This document shows, one piece after another, positions 10,122 through 20,866 of a DNA stretch of 64,000 nucleotides. Made by a program: the position numbers and the translations under genes. The stretch spans positions 10,482,538 to 10,546,537 of the forward strand of contig CM037457.1 of the NCBI GenBank assembly GCA_021014325.1, written 5' to 3'. Every line of letters begins with the position of its first letter. The stretch's first letter is position 1. Under the pieces are notes generated by a model, which searched no databases, was not told the origin of the DNA, and saw nothing but the letters and a program-made list of their open reading frames with translations. The stretch comes from Plazaster borealis. Taxonomy: Eukaryota > Echinodermata > Asteroidea > Forcipulatida > Labidiasteridae.

Positions 10122-10393
10122 AGATTGCCTTACGGCACCAGCACTGAACTGGGACTAACAATTCATTCGTAGTTTGCTAGTTCTAGCAAATCGAACACAA
10201 AGGGGATACTACAATCGTTTAGCATTCAGATTGAAACTAAAGTCTTTTTTAAATTAACAAACCTTGAGCCAGTTGACCTGTTTTGAAGTTTTTATCATTT
10301 TTTCTTTTCCCTGTTTTGATCTTAGTCTATTAGATTCACTTTTTTAATTATGCATACCTAAAGTTGATGTTTTTGGATTGGAACACTTTGAGA
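10122..10393. other. 3' flank of hAT remnant, nothing recognised
   Basis: AT-rich DNA between the hAT stop codon and the next tandem repeat. It may contain the transposon 3' end, but I cannot delimit it. Confidence 0.3.
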
Positions 10394-10627
10394 CCTAATT
10401 TGGCAGATGGACTTTAAACAAAAACGGGATAAAAATGTAACAACGCAATACCTAATTTGGCAGTTGGACTTTTAAAAAGAAAACAGGATAAAAACGTAAC
10501 AACACAATAGCTAATTTGGCAGTTGGACTCTTAAAAAAACGGGATAAAAAGTAACAATGCAATACCTAATTTGGCAGTTGGACTTTAAAAAAATACCAGG
10601 AATAAAAACCTAACAACACAATATTGT
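10394..10627. repeat. Four-unit tandem repeat, 55-59 bp
   Basis: Units begin at 10394, 10451, 10510 and 10565 with CCTAATTTGGCAG(A/T)TGGACT, followed by an A-rich run, GGGATAAAAA and TAACAACGCAATA. Length varies because the A-run varies. Non-coding. Confidence 0.9.
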
Positions 10628-11139
10628 ATTTTTAGGCAACCAAATAATTACAGTGAAACTCAAGGGCAGCGCGACAAGAGAGCTGACGTTTCTTCAAGCT
10701 TGCTTCATATTTATAAATCAAACATTGATGTACTTTGTTATTGGTATATCCTCCTGGAAAAATTTATTCTGGTTAAACACTTTCATTGATTCAATTTGTA
10801 AATAAACATATTGTTTGGTTCTGGATAACAAGTCCCTTCAGCCTTTGCAAATTGTGGTTGAGAAAAAGAAGGAAAAAAACCAACCACAATCACCATTGCC
10901 AAAAGATACCCTGCAATTGCTGCCTTCTAACAAAGATGCATTCGTCAAAGTGCATAACCCTGTCCCATGCCTAACTCTTTCCAAATCCCCAGCCCAGCCA
11001 GGAGAAAAAATAATCATTCCGCATCACTGACTCCCCAGGTCCGATAATGATTGACAGTCAAATTTGCAGACCACACCCCCCCCCCAAAAAAAAACCCCAC
11101 AAAAAATAAACCAAACCAATAATCTTGTGGCCCATGTTG
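10628..11139. other. Unassigned sequence with C/A homopolymer tract
   Basis: Contains a run of Cs followed by As at about 11082-11096. A plus-strand frame at 10815-11030 (71 residues, lysine- and proline-rich) has no recognisable domain. Nothing else seen. Confidence 0.3.
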
Positions 11140-12090
11140 CTTTATATGCCAACCAGAACGGAATTTACAAAGTAAACAAGTATTAAATTGTACGATAAGC
11201 CTCTAACTGTCATGAGTATGAGGCAAGTCACATGAATCGTGTGCCACCCGGGCACAATTGTGGTACGGATCGTGAAGGGAGGGCATGCAGTCGCAGCTGG
11301 CGAGACCGGTTGGGGCCCGAGAGCAAGGCCTGAGATTGATTGAAAAGCCTGCATAAACTCGGCCTTTGACAAGGAAACGAAGCAGTGTGAATGGCGGCGT
11401 TTGTCCCACTGTGAGCCCTCGAATGAAGTATCGGAGGAAGGGTGCCGGGTCCGTTTACCTTTCTTAGATTTCCTCCAGGGTGCGAACCCGGGAGGAATCT
11501 GAGGAAAACCGAGAGGAGGGCTGTGGGACCGGCACGTCTAGGCACAGAGTAAACTCTGACACCGTGGATGGTGCAGTATATCGCTCCCCTCCACCTCGCT
11601 GCATACGAGTAGTACACTGGCATTTGAGCGGTACTGTACCAACAACTCAGCTCCGCAGCAGGCCGTCCCGAGAGCCCGTAGCCGCAGCTACAGTGTTGGT
11701 ACGGTGAGGAGAGGTGGTGCCAACTGGGCGTGTATCATGGCTGTGGTCAACTTGGCGTGTGAGTTCGGACCCGAGTTCCGGCTTGAAGAAACACTTGAAG
11801 AAACACTCTACACTGAAGAACTGTAGTTTTTTATTCTTTACTAATAAATTTACGAGTTTATAGAATATCCTTAACGTTGCAAGGTGAGGCACACGTAAGA
11901 CGGAGCAGTCTCAAAACACATGTGGACACCACTGCCGCTAAGAGAAAAGAGGAAGCTAACATGGTGCTTATGCCACAGGACGCTGTGGGGAGCCAACAGA
12001 GGGCAGTGTTGTGTGTAAACACTCTTAGCGGTGCGCCTCCTTGCTTGTAAATATGCAGATGTATTGGCTCTACAGGTAAGTAAGTAGAGT
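11140..12090 (-). mobile_element. DIRS-like retroelement gag/leader region, copy A (degenerate)
   Basis: The block is homologous to 29740-31010 in the same orientation. Shared landmarks include the FMQAFQ coding word on the minus strand, a C- and G-rich linker region, and a leader with AAGAGAAAAGAGGAAGCTAA and GCTCTACAGGTAAGTA at about 11939-12090. Minus-strand frames of up to 131 residues are proline- and arginine-rich and full of frameshifts. A gag-like first ORF of a DIRS element is my best assignment, supported by the nearby DIRS-type RT, but no diagnostic gag motif is conserved. Confidence 0.5.
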
Positions 12091-13261
12091 GAGGTAGACC
12101 GGTAAAACCTAAACGTGAAGTGACTTTAAATATTGGAAATGAGTGAAAATAATTGAAGTATGGGTAGGTGCTGGGTATAGACAAGAAAAGGGGCTTATTT
12201 TGAGGGTTGAGTTTGATGATCATAACTTTACGGATGTGTTCATAAAACTTGTATGTACATGTATTATGCCTATAATATGTATGTTTGAATTTTGAGCCAT
12301 GGCAGGCAGCCTTGACTCTCCTGAATTTTGACACCTAAACCACCCATGAAATGTACACAGATATTATCTATCTCAAGCGAGGCAAGTCTCGGGTCATACA
12401 TACAAATAATCTGATCTTACACAAATTCTAAATACCAACAAATAAATCTTCCATAATTTTAACAGAAACTGCTAAAAACTTACCCAAATCAGCAATCCAA
12501 TTTGATTGTACATTTCTGACACATTGGAGAAGAGGAATTCCAGTTCACGACTTCCCAGAAAATGACTTAGCCATCTCAAGTCAAAGCAAATCTGCCTCCT
12601 CAAATTATATTTGAGACATCAAAAACAGCTTTAATTGTTATATTTTTTTTACAAACTAACTAGTATAAACTTTAGAAATTTGTTCAAAAGCACTCTCGCC
12701 AAATTTTGTTTGGAGTAAGTTTGGCGTACAATCAAGTGAATCTTCATACTATTATATCATTTGATAAGTAATTATCATTTCTTTTGACATAATTAATACA
12801 GTCACGACAAGTGGAATGATATGCAGACTCAAAAACTCTATCTGAATTATGTGAGAAGTTGATATTTTGTCCCCCAACTTAATTGGTAAGACCACAACCG
12901 ATTGAATTTCTGAAGTGGTTACAATATATGGTATGTTAATTATCATCACAAATCAACAAATCATCATCAATCTTAAAAAATTAATGATCTTAAAATTTAC
13001 AACTTGGTAGCTTTACATGTATGTTTCAGTTAGTATACAATGAATTACCTAAATGCCTTGCCTCAATGTTTACCAGTAATAAACTGATACACTCATATTC
13101 TACATTCTTCGATTATTATGACGATTATTTTTATAAGGATGAACACAATAGTTTTTGAAGGCTTTTACCATCAAAAGCTCCTACTGAATAATTGCTTAGT
13201 CATTAGTTTTTGATATTATCACGATGATGAAAGAAAATTACAAGCTAAATAATTTCATTGT
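12091..13261. other. AT-rich stretch, no feature recognised
   Basis: No domain, repeat or RNA gene that I can support. The open frames here are short and without motifs. Confidence 0.3.
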
Positions 13262-13511
13262 CACCACTGGCCAATGATACAACACAATGAAACACTGAGG
13301 ATTTTCCCAAATTCTCCTTTCATTGCTTTCAAAAAAGACCAAAACATACGGGAAAAACTGATCAGATCGAAGCTTAATCAAAGTCCAAATGACTTTACAA
13401 CCACCCAACAGCTCTCCCCATTCCTTACGACTCTGGTTTTGTCGAAGGTCATGATGAAGCACTAGAAATCCTAATCTCCTTATTGGAGGAACAAGTCACA
13501 AACAAACAAGG
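13262..13511 (+). mobile_element. Penelope-like element remnant, part left of the LINE insertion
   Basis: The frame at 13274-13465 includes LRIFPNSPFIAFKKDQNIRE and KLIRSKL, the pattern found after the catalytic RT motifs in Penelope-like elements (iFp.pPl.AfRR..nLrd.LVrskl). From about 13424 the DNA becomes homologous to 26458-26540 and 27910-27992 (AATCCTAATCTCCTTATTGG, ACAAGTCACAAACAAACAAG). It is interrupted at 13511 by the LINE and resumes at 16721. Confidence 0.6.
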
Positions 13512-13692
13512 AGCTGAACTGGGTGCTGCACTGTGGTGACCACCTTGTGTGCTCAGTATCTTATATTTGTCTCGTTTTTGTCACTTTTTAGTACATTTGT
13601 TGGACTTATTTGTGAATGTGAGGCTGCGTTTTTGCACCATGTTTTTACGGATTTGTATATGTTTGCTGTTAGTTTTGAGAGTTTTGAGGCAA

Positions 13693-14565
13693 ATTCTTGC
13701 CAACCCTGCTGAGGGGGTGAATGAACATGAACGGCCATTTCCCATCGTGTACAACCGACAGGAATTACTGCAGCTTCCGCCAGTGACCAGTGCCCCGCCC
13801 AACATTGACATTCCAATAGAGATTCAAACAAAGCAACGGAAAAGAGGGAAAAAGGGAGGAATTCGCCTCCAACTCCGAAAGTTTCGTCTGCCACTTCCTT
13901 CAATAATCAAAGGTAGTTCGCAATCACTTCGAAACAAAATGGATGAGTTAAAGGCCTGCACTGACTACCAGTATGAATATAGAGACAGTTGCCTGATGTG
14001 TTTCAGTGAGACATGGTTTAAGAGTACAGACAGTCCACACACATCAGAAATCGATGGTTTTGCATGCGAAAGAATGGACAGGACTTTAAATTCAAATAAA
14101 CTTACTGGAGGTGAAGTTTGTGCCTATGTCAACAAGAGATGGCGCACAGATGTTAAAGTTAAACACAAAATTTGTTCACAGGACATCGAGTTACTTACGA
14201 TTTCACTGCGCCCATTTTACCTTCCCAGAGAGTTCAACCAAATATTCATTACCGTTGTCTACATTCAGCCTAAAGCTGACGTTAACATTGCCTCTTCTAA
14301 AATTGCTGAGACCTTGAATTAAAATCACCAGACTCTCACTAGGAGATTTCAACAATTGTCAATTGGAGTCCACCCTTCCACACTACCATCAATATGTGAA
14401 CATTCCTACGAGGAGAGATAGGACACTGGATAAATGCTATGGCAACGTTGCAGATGGCTATTAGGCCTATAAGAAGGCAGGTCTTGGAGCGTCTGATCAC
14501 GATATGGTGCATCTGATGCCCAAATACAAACAAAGACTTAAACAAAAGAAGCCTTCCGTCATCAA
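13693..14565 (+). pseudogene. LINE endonuclease domain
   Basis: The frame open to 14322 carries SLRNKMDELKACTDYQYEYR, CLMCFSETWFKSTD (the TETW motif as SETW), GGEVCAYVNKRW and ITVVYIQPKADVN, the ordered landmarks of the AP-endonuclease of non-LTR retrotransposons. A +1 shift near 14322-14339 moves the frame. LGDFNNCQLEST at 14339-14374 gives the catalytic GDFN box, and GLGASDHDMV (about 14478-14507) gives the SDH box. In-frame stops at about 14461 and 14566 follow. The enzyme would nick target DNA to start reverse transcription, but this copy is disabled. Confidence 0.88.
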
Positions 14566-14599
14566 ATAAAAAAAATGGACAAATGAAAACACTGACGCT

Positions 14600-15265
14600 T
14601 TGAGACCATGTTTAGAATGTAGTGACTGGGACGTGTTTATGGACTCTAATGAAATCGACGATGCTACTGAGGCTGTCAGTGCGTATATCAATTTTTGTGA
14701 AGATTTGACTGTTCCAGAAATAGAACGAAAATTCTATCCTAACAATAAGCCATGGATAACAATACGTAACCTCGTAAAAAAGAAAGTATTAGCCGTTGAA
14801 AATAACGATGTGCAAGAAAAACGGAAGATCCAATGTGAAATAACCAAGCTGATTAAACATGGTAAACTCAAATATGGAAAACAAATAGAGGACAAATTTA
14901 GCTTAAAGGACCCCAAAAAGGCTTGGCAGGGTCTAAAAACCATAACAGGTTGTGGTCTAAAGAACAGGAAAATTGACATTGCACCAGAGAACCTACATGA
15001 CTTCGCAAACGAGCTGAATGTTTTCTTTGGTCGCTTTGACATTGCTGATTTTAGCGATTTTAATACTGACATCTGCAGAATTTTGGAAACCAATGCAAGC
15101 ACAGAAAATGCAATCCAACTCAGCTTGCAAACCGTTGAAAACGCATTGAAGAAATTAAAAGCCAACAAAGCAAAGGGCCTAGATGGGATCTCTGGAAAGA
15201 TTCTAAAAATGTGCTACAAAGAACTGTCACCTGTTTTTTCGAGAAATGTTCCAACGGTCACTTGA
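14600..15265 (+). pseudogene. LINE ORF2 linker and RT entry region
   Basis: A 221-residue open frame that joins endonuclease to RT. It contains CLECSDWDVFMDS, YPNNKPWIT (the usual NNKPWIT linker motif), DPKKAWQGLKTITG and, near its end, ALKKLKANKAKGLDGISGKI, the K.nKApGpDgI motif at the start of the RT. The frame runs out at 15265; RT continues in the frame entered at 15246. A frameshift therefore lies within about 15230-15265. Confidence 0.88.
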
Positions 15266-16193
15266 TGCACATCACATTCCAAAACTATGGAAATCGTCAA
15301 ATGTTGTCCCCATTCCAAAAACAGCCAAACCTTCAGCTTTGAATGATTATCGGCCAGTAGCTCTGACCGCCATTGTTATGAAATGTTTTGAGAGCATTGT
15401 GAAAGAACTTCTCCTGAAACATACCAAGATTTTTGCCGATCCTTGCCAGTTTGCATATTGTACAAAGCGAGGGGTAGATGATGCTGTAACCACACTACTA
15501 CACAATATCCAGAGTCATCTTGATTAACCTAAAACTTATGTTAGAACACTATTTTTTGATTTCTCATCAGCCTTCAATACACTACAACCGCATAAGTTGG
15601 TACAGAAGCTACAAAACATGAATGTCAATCCACACTTGTGCCTGTGGATCAGTGACTTCATGAGAGCTAGACCCCAATGTGTTAAGATAAGTACTTCATT
15701 CTCTGATTTAATCTTCACAAATACTGGAGTGCCACAGGGTTGTGTCCTATCACCAGTCCTCTTTACTCTGTACACCAGTGACTATCATAGTAACAGTGGA
15801 TCTTGCTCTGTTGTTAAGTATGCTGATGATACTTCCTTGACTGGTCTGATCCTCAAAAACAATGAGACAAATTATAGACACGAAATAGATCGCTTTGTCC
15901 AGTGGTGTGATGACACTTTTCTCACATTGAATGTAACCAAAACCAAAGAACTTGTTTTTGATTTTTGTAAGATCCGACAAAGTATTCATCCGGTTAGTAT
16001 AAAGAACGACAAAGTAGAAATTTTCAGTGAATATAAATATCTTGGGACAATTATAGACAACAAACTGGATTGGAACAAAAATACTCAAAGAATGTGTGCC
16101 AAGGCAAATCAGAGGCTTTATTTTCTAAGGAAACTACGGTCTTTCAATGTCCGTGATTCAATTCTACACCTGTTTTACCAAAGTATTCATTGA
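15246..16193 (+). pseudogene. LINE reverse transcriptase domain
   Basis: One frame with a single internal TAA at 15525-15527. Before it: HHIPKLWKSSNVVPIPKT and LNDYRPVALTAIVMKCFE (RT motifs 1-2). After it: FFDFSSAFNT (motif A, aspartates in FDFSSAF), GVPQGCVLSPVLFTLYTSD (motif B) and VKYADDTSL with the catalytic YADD at about 15819-15830, then NVTKTKELVFDF and YLGTIIDNKLDW (thumb). The polymerase core residues are all present, so only the stop and frameshifts inactivate it. Confidence 0.92.
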
Positions 16194-16508
16194 TTCTGTC
16201 ATTAATTTTAGCTGTATTGTATGGTATAATAATATAACCGTTAAAAATCTGAAGAAAATTGATCGTATCACCAAGGTTGCCAGCAAGATAATAGGTTTTG
16301 AAGTAAAAAACACATGAAAGAAATCCTAGACAAACAGTATGTTACTAAATTAAAAGTTATATCCCAGTACCCAACTCATCCACTTCACTCATTCATTCAC
16401 ATTCTCCCATCAGGAAGGTACCGTTCTCTTTCTACTCGCACAAACCGGTTCAGACTATTTATTTTACCCAGTGCTATTCATCTTTTCAACTCACTTTTCA
16501 TAAGGTAA
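16194..16508 (+). pseudogene. LINE ORF2 C-terminal end
   Basis: After a frame break, 16314-16508 gives the tail of ORF2 with HPLHSFIHILPSGRYRSLST and NRFRLFILPSAIHLFN, matching the family C-terminal pattern (LPSGRRYRxPxxKTNRyknSFiPxAIrLLN). The stop at 16506-16508 is followed by the 3' UTR and the (TTGAA)n tail. Confidence 0.8.
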
Positions 16509-16720
16509 CTTAGTTTATTTTTTATTTTTAATCAGTGATGGTGAGCTTTGGATAATGATTCTCTCTTAAAATATAAACTTTTTATTGTTTAAAACTAATT
16601 TTTGTAATCAGTATTGAATTTGAATGTTTTTAGTGCACACAGGGAAAACAATTTTCACTTTTCCTTGTAAACTGTGATGAAATAAATAAATTGAATTGAA
16701 TTGAATTGAATTTAATTGAA

Positions 16721-17135
16721 AAGGACCTCACTCAGAATAACTGTCCCCAAACGGACTACAGTTACGGTTAAACTTCGTACCAAAGCCTTTTTAATCAACC
16801 CTACCATCTACAAAATAGACACGGTACATACTGATTCTTCTAGAACCAACTATTTGCAACTGATGATTGCCCATATGAGGCATGAAAACATGTTATTGCT
16901 ACCCGAGAATCTGAAAAAATATTCCCAGTCTCATTACCCTAGTTATAACCACTGACTTAATAGTCATGTTGATTCCTCGTCAAATAATAATCACCAACAA
17001 CCCCAGTCAGTATGAAAATAATACCCCGACATGGACCTCATCCATAAAACATGTAATCTTAATTTTACGTTTTTTTATTTTTTAAGTCAACTATAGTCTG
17101 AATTGGAGAGCGCCATCACTTATCAATCACTTACG
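16721..17135 (+). mobile_element. Penelope-like remnant, part right of the LINE insertion
   Basis: Continues the element interrupted at 13511 (AAGGACCTCACTCAGAATAA). From about 16786 to 17130 it is closely related to 28644-29010, including ATTGCCCATATGAGGCATGA and AGCGCCATCACTTATCAATC. The plus frame at 16716-16955 (79 residues) has no domain I recognise. Confidence 0.65.
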
Positions 17136-18177
17136 TTTATACTCCTTGCTCCTTTAGAGAGTATTGTGGGTCGATGGCTAACCTCAAGCTACCTTCTAAT
17201 ACCACCCTGATTAGTGGGAGCTACCTTCGAATACCACCCTGATTAGCTTCCTTTGAAAGAATGGACCAGATATCCACATCAACAAATCATGTTGAAAACG
17301 TTCATCACATCCTTTAAACCCGCATTCGGGCTAAGGATACCTCAAAATGTTTTCGATATTTTCAAAATCTGCATTCAGATGGAATATTTTACTAATAACC
17401 ATCATGTTATTTATCTCAAAATATAAAAAATCTACAAAATTTGCAACAAGCATGTCCGTATATTTATATAAACACCATTTTGGTTGTTTACATATACTCA
17501 AAATAACATGTTAATTGATGTTCCAATGTCACCCTCATTCCTAACCTTTTCATTACAAATAGGCCTAAGGTATCATTAACATACTTCAACCCGCATATGG
17601 GATTTATACGTCAACATTAATTCCTTGGTGTTTAAATTTTCCAAAAACAGAACGTACAATATTCCAATAAAAACATAATACCAACGTCCATTAAACCACA
17701 TCCGGGATAGGACACCTAAACCACCCAACCACCACCAATAGATAGAAAATCGAACATCTACCTAACAAATACCCAACATTTCTAATACCTTTTCCTAGTT
17801 CCCAATTGGAAAGGAACAATCAATCTTTTTCCATTATTTCCACATTTGGAAGAAAAAATACACTTTTTCTACATCATAACTAACACAGATTTGGCCAAGA
17901 ATCCCCAAATAAACATTGGGACTTCCCGTGCCTTTTCTCTGAAAGCCAAAACCACCACCGGAACAATAACTGACCAATCACCACCGCGGCCGACGCACGT
18001 ACACAATGGGATATTTTACCCGACCTCCGCCGAATTACTATGCATGTATCAGCTTGACTGCACACAAGTCATCTGACATCATGTCTTAAAAGCTGAGTTT
18101 GAAATCCACCGAAAAACGCTGCCACAAGTCCTCAAGTCTAAGACCTGTCTCACCATCGTCCCAGTCATCCATGGATA
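17136..18177. other. Unassigned repeat-like sequence
   Basis: Contains a 34-bp direct doublet (AGCTACCTTC(T/G)AATACCACC, about 17188-17252) and repeated words of the type CCCGCATTCGGGCT / CCCGCATATGGG / CCACATCCGGGAT at about 17321, 17591 and 17699, suggesting a degenerate dispersed repeat. No gene recognised. Confidence 0.35.
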
Positions 18178-19592
18178 TTAGTCAGGTGGCACTTCGATAT
18201 GACCGTGAAGTAGGGTACATATGCAATTTTATTGCTGAACATGATAGCTGAGGGTGTCTAGATTCAGAATCTGGCGGGTGCCCACTTGGCACCCTTGGGC
18301 AATTTTTTTTATTGACATCATAAGCCACGCCCACTTTTTTAATTATGTAATAATTATGACAAATGTAGTTTGTCACATAAACATATCATGTTTGGTATCA
18401 AATTAAAGCTAGTGGTGCATGGAATGCAAATATACAGATGAGAAAACAATAACATAAAACGTAGGTCACTTTACGGTCATTAAAGGTCATACAAGGTCAA
18501 ATATGAAGGAAAATGTCAGCAATACAGTATAAAATGTGCATATAATCCATGTCGCCTGTATCAGAATGAGACTTAACTGTCTGTTGAAAAGATGTGTACA
18601 ATATAAACCCATGTACAATGCAAACAGTCAACTGGAGAGTGCAGCAATCAATTACCACCAAATATTAATCTTTGTTTATCAACACTGCCTGGAGGTTGAA
18701 ACTAGATAACCTAAGCTATTATTTCTTTTGTATTTCTTGATGACATCATGAGCACCATTCCATGCCCAGCACCTGACTATGACATGGCCCATCGCCACAC
18801 CTCCTGAGGTCCTGTTCAGCCTGATCAACCAGAATGGGAGGACTGCTCACCCAATCAACCAAGCACCTACACCGGAACCCACCTTAGGCGTGGCCAAAGC
18901 TGAGAAGGTAAAACGGCCTGTGATATCAGCAGCTGGTACAAGTGAAAAATGGGCGTACTTGGAGCAAAAATGGTTCAGATTACAAGGCCGCCACACATCT
19001 CACAGGCTCAGAAATAGTCTTCCAGCTCGTTGAGTGTTGTGACGAGCTACTGCGGAAAGACCTCACGCGGACCTTTGGTACCCTCACCTCAAGTGATGAT
19101 GAGCAGACCCTCCTTAGCAACATCAAGACGCTCGCCGAGCGTCAGGAAAACATCATGGTCTCAAGGATGAAACTCCAGCACATGCGCCAGGACCATGATG
19201 AGCTAGTCCGGGCATTCTCTGCCCAACTCCGAGGTAGGCAGAGGTATGCTTGGACATTCTTGGTGAATCAAAGCAATATATGTCACTGGAGGAGGCAGTC
19301 AGGTACGTGGAAGCAAAGGAGAGTGGCAAGAGGTCAGCTAGTCACCTCATTAAGGGCGGCACCACTACAATCGTGTCTTCCGCCAGCTCCTACAGGGGCC
19401 AGGAGAGGGGACGACTGCGAGCTCTACCTACTATCCGGACCCGCGACCTCGCTCTGCGGTCACTGTAGCAAGCCAGGCCACGGACGATGTAAACAGGAAC
19501 GCATGAAGAGATGCACAGCATACGACCACAAGTGCACCAAATGCGGCATCCTACACCACTTTGAAAACGGTTGTCGCCAGTCGTTGCGCAAG
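18178..19592 (+). repeat. Left arm of a 4.1-kb inverted repeat
   Basis: Pairs with 20867-22301 on the opposite strand. Shared landmarks in mirrored order include GTCAGGTGG at the outer edge, CTGGCGGGTGCCCAC, AAGCCACGCCCACTTTTT, the whole gag coding region and TTGCGCAACGA at the inner edge. Differences are few, scattered substitutions and small indels. Confidence 0.92.
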
Positions 19593-19633
19593 CACCATCA
19601 GCCTCTTGCTGAACCCCACGTTGAAAGGTGAAA
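18779..19633 (+). pseudogene. Gypsy-type retrotransposon gag, left copy (frameshifted)
   Basis: The frame starting at the MTWPIATPPEVLF start breaks after about 60 residues; the frame that opens at 18942 then continues to 19631. Features are the KAATHLTGSE / CCDELLRKDLTRTFG / IKTLAERQENIMVSR / MRQDHDELVRAFSAQLRG series, typical of capsid-type gag proteins of metazoan Gypsy elements, and two zinc-knuckle-like segments near the C-terminus (CGHCSKPGHG and a classic CX2CX4HX4C in CTKCGILHHFENGC). An extra base near 18970 relative to the right copy causes the break. Protease, RT and integrase are absent. Confidence 0.82.
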
Positions 19634-20570
19634 GGAGCATCTCCCTGACCCAGTTGGGCATTGAAGTCACCAAGGATGGCGAGGAAGTGGTGCTGGGGAA
19701 CAGCCTCTACCGCTCATCGATCATCATAGAACTTTCTCTTCTCCTCTTCAGGTGCTAATACAGTTGGTGCGTAGACCACCATGGTTTTGAGGACTGGTTT
19801 ACTTTTGAAGGAGGCAGTGATTACCCTATCAGAAGTCCGGGTAACGCTGATAAGTGAACTCTGTGCCTCACTGTTCAGCATGAGCCCAACCCCAACGGTT
19901 GCCGCCTGAGCTTTGTTTTTCCAAGCCGATGCCGTGACAAGGTAGTAACTCTCAATCATGTTGGTATTAACCACTGGTTCCCTCATGCAATCCCGTGCTC
20001 CTTGATCACACACACAGCCACTCCGTGTCTCCTCATTCTTTCTACAAGCTCCTTTGCTCTCCTGTCCTCCCTAAATGTTTGCACATTCATGGTGGCAAGA
20101 GACAAGCTCCTGTAACATCTTAGTAGTATGTGGTTCTTCGGCACCCGTCAGTCGCGAGACCATGGGGTTTGAGGGAGCGTCATCATCAAGCTTGCTAGGC
20201 TAGCATGCGCGAGTCCCCTCCACTGAGCTCCTGCGGACTTCGGCCGCTGGAAGTATGTGATTCATTGGATTTGAGATCATGATTAAGCTTTTCAATTGCG
20301 ATAGTAGTACTCGGGTGGTCGCAACTCCTCTCCAGAGACGGGTGGTTTGAGATCAGAGTTTACTTCTCCTAGGAGGGCTGCCTTCCCAGGTTAACGAGCC
20401 CCTCCTGCCTGGCTTTGGAATCAGAGTACCATCTCCTAGGTGGATTGCCTCTCATGGCTGACGAACCCCTACCGGAGCAATCTGGTTTTAAGGCGCCAGA
20501 AACTCGCCTTTCACACCTCTGCCCACGGTTGAAAACAGGGATCGGCAGGTGAAGCCAGGCAGTAGGAGTT
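19593..20570 (-). mobile_element. LINE 5' part with endonuclease, inside the inverted-repeat spacer
   Basis: On the minus strand about 20160-19600 encodes the start of a non-LTR endonuclease: YYLVTASAWKNKAQAATVGV, GLMLNSEAQSSLISV, VITASFKSKPVLKTMVVYAP and, after a stop at the YDDR end (19714), FLAILGDFNAQLGQG with the GDFN box. The upstream part (20160-20570) looks like the 5' UTR. The fragment stops abruptly at 19592 next to the left arm, so RT is missing. The endonuclease type is RTE/I-like by its words rather than like the LINE at 13.5 kb. Confidence 0.75.
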
Positions 20571-20866
20571 TGACTAGTATTTTAGAGGCTATTTGAGACT
20601 AAAACATTGGCATAAGTTTTGCAAGAATATAATAATTATGTACAACAAAGTCACTTCATGGCATTTATAGAACACCGTACAAAATGCAGTATGCAAAATG
20701 AGGATGGCAGGCTGTGGCAAACTGTTCTGGTGAGTTCTCGCCTGTAAGGTACGTCAATGCATAGACCCTCTTCAAGGTCTATACTCAATGTCAGTGGTTT
20801 ATATATAAATGTACCGAACTATGTAGAGGATTTGCTATATGAATTTCAAAATTAATTATACACTGT
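20571..20866. other. Right part of inverted-repeat spacer
   Basis: AT-rich spacer DNA with a short complementary pair (ATAGACCCTC TTCAAGGTCTAT at about 20761-20782). No gene. Confidence 0.4.

Larger units (their letters stand above)
13512..16720 (+). mobile_element. Nearly full-length LINE (jockey/CR1/L2-like), 3.2 kb, with AAGG target duplication
   Basis: The element is bounded by AAGG at 13508-13511 and 16721-16724; the uninterrupted target exists at 26535-26550, so both boundaries are supported. It begins AGCTGAACTGGGTGCTGCAC and ends in a (TTGAA)n tail at about 16691-16720 preceded by AATAAATAAA. It encodes an apurinic-type endonuclease and a reverse transcriptase in one ORF2-like protein that is now broken by a few frameshifts and stops. 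No separate ORF1 is seen. The small number of lesions suggests a fairly recent insertion. Confidence 0.9.
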
